Source: Paenibacillus glycinis | GTDB taxonomy: Bacteria > Bacillota > Bacilli > Paenibacillales > Paenibacillaceae | NCBI RefSeq assembly: GCF_009909185.1 | Contig: NZ_JAAAMV010000003.1 | Span: forward strand, 1-64,000 | Direction of reading: 5' to 3' | DNA length: 64,000 nucleotides | Part shown: in pieces, positions 52,910-63,247 of the stretch | Numbering within the stretch: position 1 is the first letter of the stretch | How the letters are laid out: each line of letters begins with the position of its first letter | Program-made: the position numbers and the translations under genes | The notes under the pieces: model-generated | Told to the model about the DNA's origin: nothing | What the model saw: the letters and a program-made list of their open reading frames with translations, nothing else | Database searches by the model: none

Positions 52910-53608
52910 TCAAAAAGCATCACTCGATCCTAAAAATACCTTAAAGGTTCTCAAGATGATTTTCAGGTCTCGTACGATGCTTCTCGTTCGAATGTACTTC
53001 AAATCCAGTTCGACCATTTCTTCAAAGCTCAGCTGGTTACGTCCGCTTACTTGCCATAACCCTGTGCAGCCGGGCGTCACCATAAGCCGTTGCCGATCAT
53101 ATGAAGTGTACAAATTGACTTCCCGGGGCAGCGCGGGCCTCGGACCCACAAGACTCATTTCCCCCCGGAGAACGTTAATGAGCTGAGGCAGCTCGTCTAT
53201 GCTCGTTTTCCGAATGATTTTGCCGATCCTCGTGATCCGGGGATCTTGTTTCATTTTAAACATGTTGCCGGAAATTTCGTTCTTGCTCAGCAAGTCGTTC
53301 AACAATGCCTCCGCATTGGAAACCATTGAACGGAACTTGATCATCATGAATACCTGACCGTTCTTCCCGACCCGCTTCTGCTTGAAAAACACTGGCCCCT
53401 TCGGATCTTCGATCTTGATGATCACGCCGAGCAAGATAAACAATGGCGAGAGAATCATAAGCCCCGTCAATGAAAGCAAGATATCCATCAAGCGTTTGGT
53501 GACCGTGTAGAAGGTCGGCTGCTCGACTTGCTTCGCCGTGCCCATTCGATCATAGAAAGCCGTGTGTTCCAGACCTTCGGTTTCCGGCGTCATATTGGTT
53601 AGACTCAT
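52910..53608 (-). CDS. Initiating undecaprenyl-phosphate sugar phosphotransferase
   Basis: A 232-aa short-form polyprenyl-phosphate sugar-1-phosphate transferase. It has one membrane-embedded hairpin (LLSLTGLMILSPLFILLGVI) and the catalytic segments VFFKQKRVGKNGQVFMMIKF, KTSIDELPQLINVLRGEMS and VGPRPALP. It lacks the N-terminal four-helix region of WbaP/WcaJ and resembles B. subtilis EpsL. It starts the repeat unit on undecaprenyl phosphate. Confidence 0.95.
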   Translation of the reverse strand: MSLTNMTPETEGLEHTAFYDRMGTAKQVEQPTFYTVTKRLMDILLSLTGLMILSPLFILLGVIIKIEDPKGPVFFKQKRVGKNGQVFMMIKFRSMVSNAEALLNDLLSKNEISGNMFKMKQDPRITRIGKIIRKTSIDELPQLINVLRGEMSLVGPRPALPREVNLYTSYDRQRLMVTPGCTGLWQVSGRNQLSFEEMVELDLKYIRTRSIVRDLKIILRTFKVFLGSSDAF

Positions 53609-53619
53609 CTCTCTATCCC

Positions 53620-54510
53620 CTATCCTATTGCATTGGTAATGCGTTCACGATTCAGCACGTCTTTCAGCGCATTCAACAGCGGTTCGCGAAGCTCTCGATT
53701 ATTTAAGGCAAAATCGAGCGTAGTCAAGATGAAGCCAAGCTTTTCTCCGACGTCGTATCGGGTTCCCCGGAATTGGTAGGCATACATGTGCTGAATTTTG
53801 TTCAGCTTTCGCATCGCATCGGTCAGTTGTATTTCTCCGCCGGCCCCCGGTTCGAACAAGCTCAGAAAATCAAAGATCGCCGGCGTAAGAACGTAACGGC
53901 CCATGATGGCCAAGTTCGAAGGCGCTTCTCCAAGCGGCGGTTTTTCGATAAGGTCGTTGATTTGAAACAGCTCCGCTCCGATTCGCGTGCCCTCGATGAT
54001 GCCGTATCGCTGCGTTTCTTCCTCGGATACGACCTGGACGCCGATGATGGACGAGCCGGTTTGATCATAGCGCTGTATTAATTGTTTCAGGCACGGCGTC
54101 TCGCCGACTACGATGTCATCTCCCAAGAGTACGGCAAACGGCTCATCCCCAATGAATTTTCGGGCACACCATATCGCGTGTCCAAGTCCCTTGGGCTCCT
54201 TCTGCCTGATATAATGAATCTCCACTTTCGAGGAACGCTGCACTTCTTTCAAGAGCTCCAGCTTTCCTTTCTCGTAAAGATTGTGTTCCAATTCGAAGGC
54301 CGAATCGAAATGATCTTCGATCGCGCGCTTCCCTTTCCCCGTCACGATGATAATGTCTTCGATTCCGGATTCGATCGCTTCTTCCACGATGTACTGAATC
54401 GTCGGCTTGTCGATGATCGGGAGCATTTCCTTAGGCATAGCCTTTGTAGCTGGAAGAAACCGTGTGCCTAAGCCAGCTGCGGGAATAATTGCTTTCTTCA
54501 CTTTTTTCAT
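53620..54510 (-). CDS. galU: UTP-glucose-1-phosphate uridylyltransferase
   Basis: About 296 aa with [20 protein letters not shown] at the start, followed by [17 protein letters not shown], and LGDDIVVGE and [14 protein letters not shown] further in. It makes UDP-glucose, which feeds both ugd copies, galE and the glycosyltransferases. ATG at 54510 starts the conserved domain behind GTGGAAGAG; the longer frame from 54531 includes seven extra residues. It lies 11 nt before the sugar transferase gene. Confidence 0.96.
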   Translation of the reverse strand: MKKVKKAIIPAAGLGTRFLPATKAMPKEMLPIIDKPTIQYIVEEAIESGIEDIIIVTGKGKRAIEDHFDSAFELEHNLYEKGKLELLKEVQRSSKVEIHYIRQKEPKGLGHAIWCARKFIGDEPFAVLLGDDIVVGETPCLKQLIQRYDQTGSSIIGVQVVSEEETQRYGIIEGTRIGAELFQINDLIEKPPLGEAPSNLAIMGRYVLTPAIFDFLSLFEPGAGGEIQLTDAMRKLNKIQHMYAYQFRGTRYDVGEKLGFILTTLDFALNNRELREPLLNALKDVLNRERITNAIG

Positions 54511-54565
54511 CTCTTCCACTCTCCAATCCATTGGATAACTTGCTTATATGTTTAGGCATGATTGA

Positions 54566-55204
54566 CTATTGATTAAGCACGACTCCCAGCACATGCGCTT
54601 TGACATGGTTCAGGCCATTCTTGATTTTCAGCGCATCCCTGCGGCCTACCTTGCCGGAATCAATAACAAGCAGTACCCCGTCGCATCTAGAGGCGACGAT
54701 GTAAGGATCCGAAAGCGTTGCAGCTGGGGCAATCAAGATCATGAGATCGAAATAGCGGCGAAGCTCCTCGATCGTCATCGATAATTTGGGAGAGGACAAC
54801 AATTCCGAAGGGTTGGACGGTATAGGCCCGGAAGGCAGCGCGTACAGCATGTCGATATGGGTCGGTTGAATGCATTCTGCCGCCTCCCCGCTCTCGCCGA
54901 GCACCGTTGCCAATCCTTTCGAATTGTTTACGGCAAATACGGTCTGCAGCCTGGGGTTTCGCAAATCGGCATCGATAATCAGCACCTTTTTGTTCGTCTG
55001 CGCGAACGCGATGGCTAAATTTATCGCGGTTACCGCTTTTGCGTCGCCGTTCTGTGCCGAAGTGAACATGATGACCTTGTGGTTTTCGCTGACGGATGAA
55101 TACTCTAAATTCGTCCGGAGCGTCCGGTATGCCTCACAGACGGCAGCCTGTGGATTGGTGTCCATTACGATTTGCTTTTTTAATCGTCTGGTATCGCTCG
55201 GCAT
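54566..55204 (-). CDS. BY-kinase-like (CpsD/CapB) protein with degenerate Walker A and B motifs
   Basis: A 212-aa protein with the CpsD opening VCEAYRTLRTNLEYSS and full-length alignment to the kinase at 62469. The P-loop reads QNGDAKAVTAINLA (53-58), not a GEGKST-type motif, and the Walker B strand reads FDLMILIAPAA, lacking the Asp seen as VDTPPA in the paralogue. Walker A' (DADLRNP, 78-84) is intact. There is no C-terminal Tyr cluster. It is probably a pseudokinase partner of Wzz. It lies in unit B between galU and a GT4 gene. Confidence 0.85.
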   Translation of the reverse strand: MPSDTRRLKKQIVMDTNPQAAVCEAYRTLRTNLEYSSVSENHKVIMFTSAQNGDAKAVTAINLAIAFAQTNKKVLIIDADLRNPRLQTVFAVNNSKGLATVLGESGEAAECIQPTHIDMLYALPSGPIPSNPSELLSSPKLSMTIEELRRYFDLMILIAPAATLSDPYIVASRCDGVLLVIDSGKVGRRDALKIKNGLNHVKAHVLGVVLNQ

Positions 55205-55234
55205 GCTCTTACACCTGCCCTACATTTCTGGTTT

Positions 55235-56479
55235 TTAAAGGCTTTGAAGCAAATAGCGGTATTTTTCCAACGAGATCTCCTTCTTCAGATTGCTTTCCAG
55301 GTAGCGTCTGCCCTGGAGACCGGCGGCCTGCAGATGATGCTCGCCCATGTTGTAAAGCATCATGATCGCAGCATAAATGCCGTCGTAGTCTCTCGGCTCC
55401 ACCACGACGCCGGAATTGCTGTCCACGATCAAACGGCAAGCCTCGCTGCCGGATTCAAGAACGCCCAGTATCGGCTTTCCGGATGCCATGACGCCATAAA
55501 TCTTGCTTGGCACCGAAACTCCTTTGATGCCTTTCTGATTGACGACCAGATGGACATCCGCCGCATTGAGCGAATATTTAATGTATTCCTTGGGCTGAAA
55601 CGGCAAAAACAAGACATTTTCGATCTTCTCCCGCAATACGAATTGCTTCATTCTATCTTTGACGGCGCCGTCTCCGATAAAGACAAAAGCAATGTCGGGA
55701 TGGTCTTTAAACCGCGACGTCAATTGGATGATATTTTCCAAGTCGTAGTAAAGCCCGAGATTGCCGGAGTACATGATGATGAATTTACCTTTCAGGTTGT
55801 TGGCCGCCAAGAAGCGTTCCACGTTGGGATGTTCCTTCGGTAACGGCACGATCTCGTTTTCTTCGGCCCAGTTGTTGATGACGGTGTTGCTCGGGATTTT
55901 GCCGTTTCGGCCAGAAAACCGATTCGTCAGCGTCTCTTGCATGTCGCGGCCGACCGTCACGATATGATCCGCCATTTTGCAGTTCCAATTATCGATCCAT
56001 TTTGCCACCCGGAAGACCCAGCTTTGTTTCAGAAAGCTGACCGCTTCCGCCTGCTCGGGATTGAAATCCTGGATGTTGTACACATGCTTCGCGCGTTTTA
56101 ATACTTTGCCGATCGTTCCGATCAGCCCGCCGATAATCGGAGGCGACGAAATCGTATAAATGATATTCGTGCGGCGTTGGCGAAGCACGACGAACAGAGC
56201 CAGCAGGAAATACGTGCTGATATATTTCATTCTGCTGAATTTATTGGTCTTATCTACGGCCGGCATCCGAATCCGTATGATTTGTACGCCTTCAAGCATA
56301 TCTTTGGTAAATAGTTTCGTGCGCTTCTCAAGATCATCCTCAACATTATCCGGCTGGGCCGCTATGACCGTAATATCGAATTCATTTTGCAAATGAAGGC
56401 ATAACGTCGTCATGAGTTGTCCGGTTGAGGCGAAATCAGGGTAGAAGTAGTTAATGACAAAAACGATTCTCCTCTTCAT
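55235..56479 (-). CDS. Glycosyltransferase family 4 (WbuB-like)
   Basis: A 414-aa GT-B enzyme. The N terminus VFVINYFYPDFASTGQLMTT is the WbuB/WcaI-type opening. The donor domain has KFIIMYSGNLGLYYDLENII and VPSKIYGVMASGKPILGVLE, with the catalytic Glu region. It starts directly at the stop of the acetyltransferase gene (56480). A fucosyl or GlcNAc transferase activity is common in this group; the actual donor is open. Confidence 0.94.
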   Translation of the reverse strand: MKRRIVFVINYFYPDFASTGQLMTTLCLHLQNEFDITVIAAQPDNVEDDLEKRTKLFTKDMLEGVQIIRIRMPAVDKTNKFSRMKYISTYFLLALFVVLRQRRTNIIYTISSPPIIGGLIGTIGKVLKRAKHVYNIQDFNPEQAEAVSFLKQSWVFRVAKWIDNWNCKMADHIVTVGRDMQETLTNRFSGRNGKIPSNTVINNWAEENEIVPLPKEHPNVERFLAANNLKGKFIIMYSGNLGLYYDLENIIQLTSRFKDHPDIAFVFIGDGAVKDRMKQFVLREKIENVLFLPFQPKEYIKYSLNAADVHLVVNQKGIKGVSVPSKIYGVMASGKPILGVLESGSEACRLIVDSNSGVVVEPRDYDGIYAAIMMLYNMGEHHLQAAGLQGRRYLESNLKKEISLEKYRYLLQSL

Positions 56480-57049
56480 TCACACGTACTCCTCATTGTC
56501 TGAAAATCTCATTTTTTGAAACTTCGCCGGCGTACCGGCATAGACTTGACCGGCGGGAATATCCTTCGTGACCGTGCTTCTTGCCGCTGCGACGCCCATC
56601 TCATGGATCGTAACGCCGGGGTAGATGAATACGTCGCTTGCGACCCAGGCTCCGTCCTTCACCGCGATCGGTTTGGTAATCAAACCGAAATTCGGATCTT
56701 GGAGAGAATGGGACCCCGTGCACAGATAGCTGCGCTGCGATACGACGCAGTGATTTCCGATATGAATGTAGTCCAGGCTGTATAATTCGCATTCATCGCC
56801 GATCCAAGTGTGCGCGCCGATCTTCAGCTTCCATGGATAGGTGATCTTTGCGGTCGGTCGGATTTGAACGCCTTCGCCGATTTCCGTGCCGAACAATCGC
56901 AGCAGAAATCGGCGCCACGCATACATCGGCTGTAGGGAATAACGAAAGAGCGAGCCTTGGACAAGCCACCACAAGACGACCACCGCATTGCTGCGCCCTC
57001 TGGCAAACCAGCTCTGATCATACCTGTCTAACCGTATCCGATTTTCCAT
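56480..57049 (-). CDS. WcaF-like colanic-acid-type acetyltransferase
   Basis: A 189-aa hexapeptide-repeat acetyltransferase. The N-terminal region VVLWWLVQGSLFRYSLQPMY, then WRRFLLRLFG, is typical of WcaF. The beta-helix follows with IGAHTWIGDECELYSLDYIH and the His-containing SLQDPNFG loop. WcaF relatives acetylate a fucose of colanic acid. It is next to gmd and fcl, as in colanic acid loci. The start has AAGGAGC upstream. Confidence 0.9.
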   Translation of the reverse strand: MENRIRLDRYDQSWFARGRSNAVVVLWWLVQGSLFRYSLQPMYAWRRFLLRLFGTEIGEGVQIRPTAKITYPWKLKIGAHTWIGDECELYSLDYIHIGNHCVVSQRSYLCTGSHSLQDPNFGLITKPIAVKDGAWVASDVFIYPGVTIHEMGVAAARSTVTKDIPAGQVYAGTPAKFQKMRFSDNEEYV

Positions 57050-57080
57050 TCCCCACAGCTCCTTATATCATTGACGCAGG

Positions 57081-59070
<1,990 letters not shown>

Positions 59071-59198
59071 GGTTTCACACCGTCCCTCAAATGAATGTCA
59101 TGTGCTCGCAGGGCATCTATGCTCGAATGACTGGTTTTGGAGAATGCATCTACAAGGCTTTCGAATCTTATGTACATCAGCATGCGAGTAACGTTACC

Positions 59199-59248
59199 GT
59201 TCCAACGCAATTGTTTTGGCAAGCACGGCAAAACAATCAAGTTGGAAC
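59199..59248 (-). repeat. Long imperfect hairpin between wzz and fcl
   Basis: GTTCCAAC (59199-59206) pairs with GTTGGAAC (59241-59248). After a short internal bulge, an inner nine-base stem (ATTGTTTTG with CAAAACAAT) follows. The whole is a roughly 50-nt hairpin in the transcript, 129 nt upstream of the fcl start. There is no T run. Confidence 0.75.
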
Positions 59249-59258
59249 AAAGTTCGAA

Positions 59259-59400
59259 TAAAAAGGGCATCTAACCCGTCCTCACATCACACCCTCGACG
59301 ATGAACGTCTAAGGTTCGCAAACCCACAGCGTGACCGAGTGCCTACAGTTATAAAGGTGCAGTAGGCATTACCTGAACGACCTATTTGCGTTGCTCCCCG
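59259..59400 (-). ncRNA. Candidate EAR-like (eps-associated) structured RNA
   Basis: The 340-nt space between wzz and fcl has no credible gene. Its wzz-proximal half folds. CGCAAA (59317-59322) pairs with TTTGCG (59385-59390) and encloses the hairpin GCCTAC/GTAGGC (59341-59346 with 59362-59367). Beyond it is GACG/CGTC (59297-59300 with 59306-59309) and then GGG...CCC before TTTTTATT. In B. subtilis the EAR antitermination RNA lies in the same relative place, after the chain-length genes and before the transferase genes. Identity with EAR is inferred from place and fold, not from a covariance search. Confidence 0.6.
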
Positions 59401-59410
59401 CTGTCAACCG

Positions 59411-60157
59411 TTACTGATTGACCGTTGCCACGGGCGCTTCGCCGATCGGCCGATTTTTATTATTGTCCCGCGGCGATTTGAAATCGCGGTTTTTGGCTTT
59501 CGCTACGGCTGCGAAGGTCGTTAAGCCCAGCGTATCCATGACGTCTCTTTCGGTTTTTACCGTGTCATCCAAGTAATGCAGGATAAATACAATGCCGGTA
59601 AGGGCAATCATCGATACGATGAAGGCCAAAAACGTATTTTTCACGGGGTTGGGAGTTACGGGCGCGGCTTTGTCGGCGGGGTTGGCGTCGCTCAGTATAA
59701 TGACGTTATCCACCTTGTAGATCGAGACGATCTCGGATTGAAACACGATCGATATGGCATTTGCTATATCGGCAGCCCGTTTATAGGTTTGATCCCTAAC
59801 GCTGATCGTCATCACTTGCGTGTCGTTGACGGAGCTAACGGTGAAGTTGCTAAGAAGCTGATCGGAATTGATATGAAGCTCCGGGTACTGGGTGACGACC
59901 TTATCCATAATGGCCCTGGTCTTCATGATTTCCTTATATGTATTGATAAGCCTAATGTTGGTATTGACTTCGTTGATGTCGAGCTTGTAATCCTCCAGCG
60001 GCGTCGAACGGTTGACGATCAGCTTAACGTTGGCTTGATATTCGTTCGGCAGCTTCACGTAGCTGACGTACGCCGTAAACGCGCCTATCAGAATGCTGCA
60101 AGCCACAATAAGGTAAATCCTTCGTTTGACAATTTTGATGTACTCTTTAAACTCCAT
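59411..60157 (-). CDS. Wzz/YveK-type chain-length regulator (unit B)
   Basis: About 248 aa. Two membrane helices (YLIVACSILIGAFTAYVSYV near the N terminus and LAFIVSMIALTGIVFILHYL near residue 195) flank an external Wzz domain. A cytoplasmic tail of about 50 residues would contact the BY-kinase. ATG at 60157 follows GGAGG at six bases; a TTG two codons earlier opens the frame. It is the first gene of unit B and is a diverged paralogue of the protein at 61699. Confidence 0.93.
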   Translation of the reverse strand: MEFKEYIKIVKRRIYLIVACSILIGAFTAYVSYVKLPNEYQANVKLIVNRSTPLEDYKLDINEVNTNIRLINTYKEIMKTRAIMDKVVTQYPELHINSDQLLSNFTVSSVNDTQVMTISVRDQTYKRAADIANAISIVFQSEIVSIYKVDNVIILSDANPADKAAPVTPNPVKNTFLAFIVSMIALTGIVFILHYLDDTVKTERDVMDTLGLTTFAAVAKAKNRDFKSPRDNNKNRPIGEAPVATVNQ

Positions 60158-60281
60158 TGCCAACCTCCGTGAACCTAATTTTCAGAAAACTTTCAGGTGT
60201 TTTTCAAAAAAACCAATAAAAATTCCGTTTTCATACCAGAAGCTCAGGTTTTAATCGTCTTGGCGGCTTAGCGCACTTGAC

Positions 60282-60341
60282 TGATACAAATCGTATCACT
60301 GCCTCTAGTCCTAATTTATGATACATTCTGTAACTTGTCAA
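60282..60341 (-). promoter_or_regulatory. EPS unit B promoter with paired operators
   Basis: On the minus strand: -35 TTGACA (60336-60341), operator AGTTACAGAATGTATCA (60319-60335) filling the 17-bp spacer, -10 TAAATT (60313-60318). A second, perfect copy, TGATACGATTTGTATCA (60282-60298), is centred 37 bp downstream in the early transcribed region. The leader to the wzz start is about 150 nt. Confidence 0.88.
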
Positions 60342-60357
60342 GAGTATTTTCGCAAAA

Positions 60358-60374
60358 TACTACAAAACGTATCA
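60358..60374 (-). promoter_or_regulatory. Third operator copy, upstream of the unit B promoter
   Basis: Minus strand TGATACGTTTTGTAGTA, centred 39 bp above the spacer operator. It overlaps the stop codon (60372-60374) of the O-antigen-ligase-like gene of unit C, so it ends unit C and may assist looping or stronger repression at unit B. Confidence 0.65.
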
Positions 60375-61691
60375 AGAAAGCGCTGTTTTTTCCACGCTCT
60401 TCCGCGCTGCTGGTTTTGCGGCTTTTTCGGCCTCAAGATTCATTCTCGTCAAACATACAAGCGTCAGAATCAGCCCGTACGGAAGCGCCTTATAGCTGAC
60501 TTGGAAAAACATGCCTATCAATAAAGGTACCGCGGAGCCGAACAGAATCGGAAGCTTCTCTATCGTGATCGAACGGAGAAAGTTGCGCATCAACCAGATC
60601 ATGTATATGAACATGATTAGCAGCCCGATCAATCCGCCTTTTAGAAGAAAATACGTGATCAGCGAATGCGTATAGGAGACCGCCACGTAGTTGACGGCGG
60701 GATCATGAAACAGCCCTCCCCAGCCTAATCCGAATAACAAGGAATCCGGGCTATTGGCCAACTCGTGAAAAACCGCATACAGCTCATCGAACTTGCCGTT
60801 CGCCCCGAATGCCTCTTGCTTGGCCTGCAGCAGTTCAATCGAACCTTGAATTTGGCTAAACCCTATCCAGACGGCAATGAGCAGCATGATGACCGCCATC
60901 AAAAACTTCCTGAATGACTTAAAGGCATAACAGACGATATAAAGAAGAAAGCATAGGCACGCCAACCCGAGAGGAGCTCTCTGTGCGACTGCCATTAAAG
61001 ACCCGAGCGCGATGCCTCCTCCGATGATCATCATTAGACTCGCGGCCATTCGCCGCATATTGCCCCACATAAAGGTATGAAAGGCCATCAGAGGCAAGAA
61101 AATGCCGGCAAAGGCCACGCTAGGGTCATATGGAATATAGAGCAGATTATCCTGGTAATAGCTCTTTCCTATATCCAATAGCGAGATGCCCGTTATATGG
61201 TAGAAACGAAGGGAGAGTATCACGCCGATGCCGGCGATCAACCACGGCAGCAATTTTGCCCACTCGGCTTTCGCCTTCGACATGACAGGCAGAAGAAAAA
61301 CCGGCATGAACAAGTACAGGCAAGGGACGATATCGCGTATGACGTCCCTAATCGCCCAATGCTTCAGCAATACGCCATTCATCAAGTTCCACCACAGGAA
61401 AAAGAAGAACGTGATATGAATGGCAATGGGAATCACGCCGTATCTTCGAAGGAGCTTAAATCCTCCCCCGGCTGCCAATAGACAGACTGGGATGCTGATC
61501 GAGACTGCCAACAAACAGGCGATTACCACTTCGATGAGGCCGGGGCTTTGCGGAAATGGCGTACTGAGGACCGCGTATATCAACAACGCAGCCGCAAACG
61601 ATACGGCGGGTTTGTAAAAAGAATGAGCGGCGGACATGACTCTTGGCTTCGCGTATAGTTTTGTGGAATTTACGGCTTCCATTTCATTCAC
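60372..61691 (-). CDS. O-antigen ligase/polymerase-like membrane protein
   Basis: A 439-aa polytopic protein with ten or more helices. It has the external loop LLFGLGWGGLFHDPAVNYVA followed by SYTHSLITYFLLKGG, which carries the His found in WaaL/Wzy_C proteins. The start is GTG at 61691 with a weak site. It follows the second Wzz by seven nt and is the last gene of unit C. It could polymerise or ligate a second glycan or act with Wzy on the same polymer. Confidence 0.82.
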   Translation of the reverse strand: MNEMEAVNSTKLYAKPRVMSAAHSFYKPAVSFAAALLIYAVLSTPFPQSPGLIEVVIACLLAVSISIPVCLLAAGGGFKLLRRYGVIPIAIHITFFFFLWWNLMNGVLLKHWAIRDVIRDIVPCLYLFMPVFLLPVMSKAKAEWAKLLPWLIAGIGVILSLRFYHITGISLLDIGKSYYQDNLLYIPYDPSVAFAGIFLPLMAFHTFMWGNMRRMAASLMMIIGGGIALGSLMAVAQRAPLGLACLCFLLYIVCYAFKSFRKFLMAVIMLLIAVWIGFSQIQGSIELLQAKQEAFGANGKFDELYAVFHELANSPDSLLFGLGWGGLFHDPAVNYVAVSYTHSLITYFLLKGGLIGLLIMFIYMIWLMRNFLRSITIEKLPILFGSAVPLLIGMFFQVSYKALPYGLILTLVCLTRMNLEAEKAAKPAARKSVEKTALS

Positions 61692-61698
61692 ATCCGAT

Positions 61699-62448
61699 TC
61701 AGGAGTTCAACGACATTGGCTGATCTTTGACTTTGTTTTTCAATTTTGCTTTTCTTGATTTTATTTCCATCGCACTTGCTTTAGGAATAATAGCAACGGT
61801 TGGATAGCCGATCACGTCCGTAACGTCCTCTTCGGTCTTAATCGTAACATCCAGGTACTCCAGGAGATGAGCCAGACCGATTCCCAGGATGAGCGAAGCG
61901 ATGAACGCGACGATTACATAGAGCGCGGGGTTGAGGCTGACGGGAGCGATATCGCTCGTGAATTGTTCGGGCGCCAGGTTGAGGATGACCACGTTATCGA
62001 TCCGCATGATTTTGGGGATTTCCGCGACAAACACATTCGTGACTGCATTAACGATTTTCGCTGAACGTTCATAAGACTCGTTTTCGGCCGAAATCGAAAT
62101 GATCTGCGTGTTTTCATCGGAATTAACGCTCAATTGCTCCAATAGATGCGGCGTGGTTAAACGAAGATCCGGATTTAATTCCACGACTTTGTTCAGTATC
62201 GTCGGATTCAAGACGATTTTTTTGTAGGTATCGATGAGTCCTCGATTGGCCAGCAATCCGTCGTACGACAATGTATTCGTATCTTCGGTTCTCATCATTT
62301 TGTTTACGACCATATTGCTGGTCGCTTGATATTCGGGCTTTAATTGGTAGTACGCGTAATAAACCGTTGCCCCCGTTATCAGGATGAAAAGCGTCAGTAC
62401 AATGCCCAGCCTCTTGGTAACCACCTTGACGAACTCTTTAATCTCCAT
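61699..62448 (-). CDS. Wzz/YveK-type chain-length regulator (unit C)
   Basis: A 249-aa protein with two membrane helices (IVLTLFILITGATVYYAYYQ and YVIVAFIASLILGIGLAHLL), an external Wzz domain and a basic cytoplasmic tail. It matches CapA/YwqC-type modulators that activate BY-kinases. It follows the CpsD gene by 20 nt. In Firmicutes the modulator and kinase are separate proteins, as here. Confidence 0.93.
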   Translation of the reverse strand: MEIKEFVKVVTKRLGIVLTLFILITGATVYYAYYQLKPEYQATSNMVVNKMMRTEDTNTLSYDGLLANRGLIDTYKKIVLNPTILNKVVELNPDLRLTTPHLLEQLSVNSDENTQIISISAENESYERSAKIVNAVTNVFVAEIPKIMRIDNVVILNLAPEQFTSDIAPVSLNPALYVIVAFIASLILGIGLAHLLEYLDVTIKTEEDVTDVIGYPTVAIIPKASAMEIKSRKAKLKNKVKDQPMSLNS

Positions 62449-62468
62449 GACTCTCCCGCCTACCTTCC

Positions 62469-63128
62469 TTAAGAACCCATATATCTTTTATCAATCTTAT
62501 TGATGACCACGCCTAGGATCTTCGCGTGCACATGCTCCATGCTCATTTTCACCTTGCGAATCAGATCCTTCTTTACTTTGCCGTATTGAACGATTAACAG
62601 AACGCCGTCGCTCTTGGCCGCGATGATTTGCGCATCGGATACCGTTAGAGCCGGAGGCGTATCTACGATAATGATGTCGAAATGCTCCTTATACGCTGTC
62701 AGCAGCAACTCCAAATTTTTATTGGATAAAATGTCTGAAGGATTCGCAGGAGTAGGACCTGAAGTGAGCACGGATAAATTCGGAATATGCGTCTCGCGCA
62801 CCATTTCATGAATGCCGTGCAGATTTTGCAGCAAACTGCTTAAGCCGCCGGTATTGCGAAGCTTGAAAATATAGTGCAGTGAAGGATTCCGAAGCGCCGC
62901 GTCGATCAGCAGCACCTTTTTATCCGTCTGAGCAAATGCAACCGCCATATTGACGGCCGTCGTTGTCTTGCCTTCGCTATGCTGGGACGACGTTACCGTG
63001 ATAACCCTCGGTTTGTATTCGTCCTGGCTTAAATCGATATTCGTTCTAAGCGTACGATAGGCTTCGGATACGGGAGACGATGGATTCACGTCCATTATGA
63101 TTGGTTTTTTAGCCGTTTGCAGCGCCAT
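62469..63128 (-). CDS. CpsD/CapB-type BY-kinase, altered Walker A'
   Basis: A 219-aa cytoplasmic protein. It has EAYRTLRTNIDLS, an intact P-loop SSQHSEGKTTTAVN (51-57) and Walker B VDTPPA (Asp156). Walker A' reads VLLIDAALRNP: the second Asp of the DxD motif is Ala78. The C terminus ends INKIDKRYMGS, with one Tyr and no cluster. BY-kinases autophosphorylate on a C-terminal Tyr cluster and control chain length with the Wzz partner. Activity here is uncertain. It is the first gene of unit C. Confidence 0.92.
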   Translation of the reverse strand: MALQTAKKPIIMDVNPSSPVSEAYRTLRTNIDLSQDEYKPRVITVTSSQHSEGKTTTAVNMAVAFAQTDKKVLLIDAALRNPSLHYIFKLRNTGGLSSLLQNLHGIHEMVRETHIPNLSVLTSGPTPANPSDILSNKNLELLLTAYKEHFDIIIVDTPPALTVSDAQIIAAKSDGVLLIVQYGKVKKDLIRKVKMSMEHVHAKILGVVINKIDKRYMGS

Positions 63129-63167
63129 CTAGACACCTCTTTTTTATAGTAGAATCAATTGTTTTTT

Positions 63168-63226
63168 TGATACAGTTCGTATCATCCGCCTCACTCTAAA
63201 TTAAGATACGAAATGGATCTTGTCAA
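63168..63226 (-). promoter_or_regulatory. EPS unit C promoter with paired operators
   Basis: On the minus strand: -35 TTGACA (63221-63226), operator AGATCCATTTCGTATCT (63204-63220) in the 17-bp spacer, -10 TAATTT (63198-63203). A second, better copy, TGATACGAACTGTATCA (63168-63184), is centred 36 bp downstream, between the start site and the cpsD ribosome-binding site. Confidence 0.88.
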
Positions 63227-63247
63227 GCCAATTGTTTAAAACTCGTT

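Noticed and set aside
59071-59270. A 90-aa frame in the wzz-fcl gap
   Set aside because: It overlaps the long hairpin and the fcl start, has no ribosome-binding site and no protein-like pattern.
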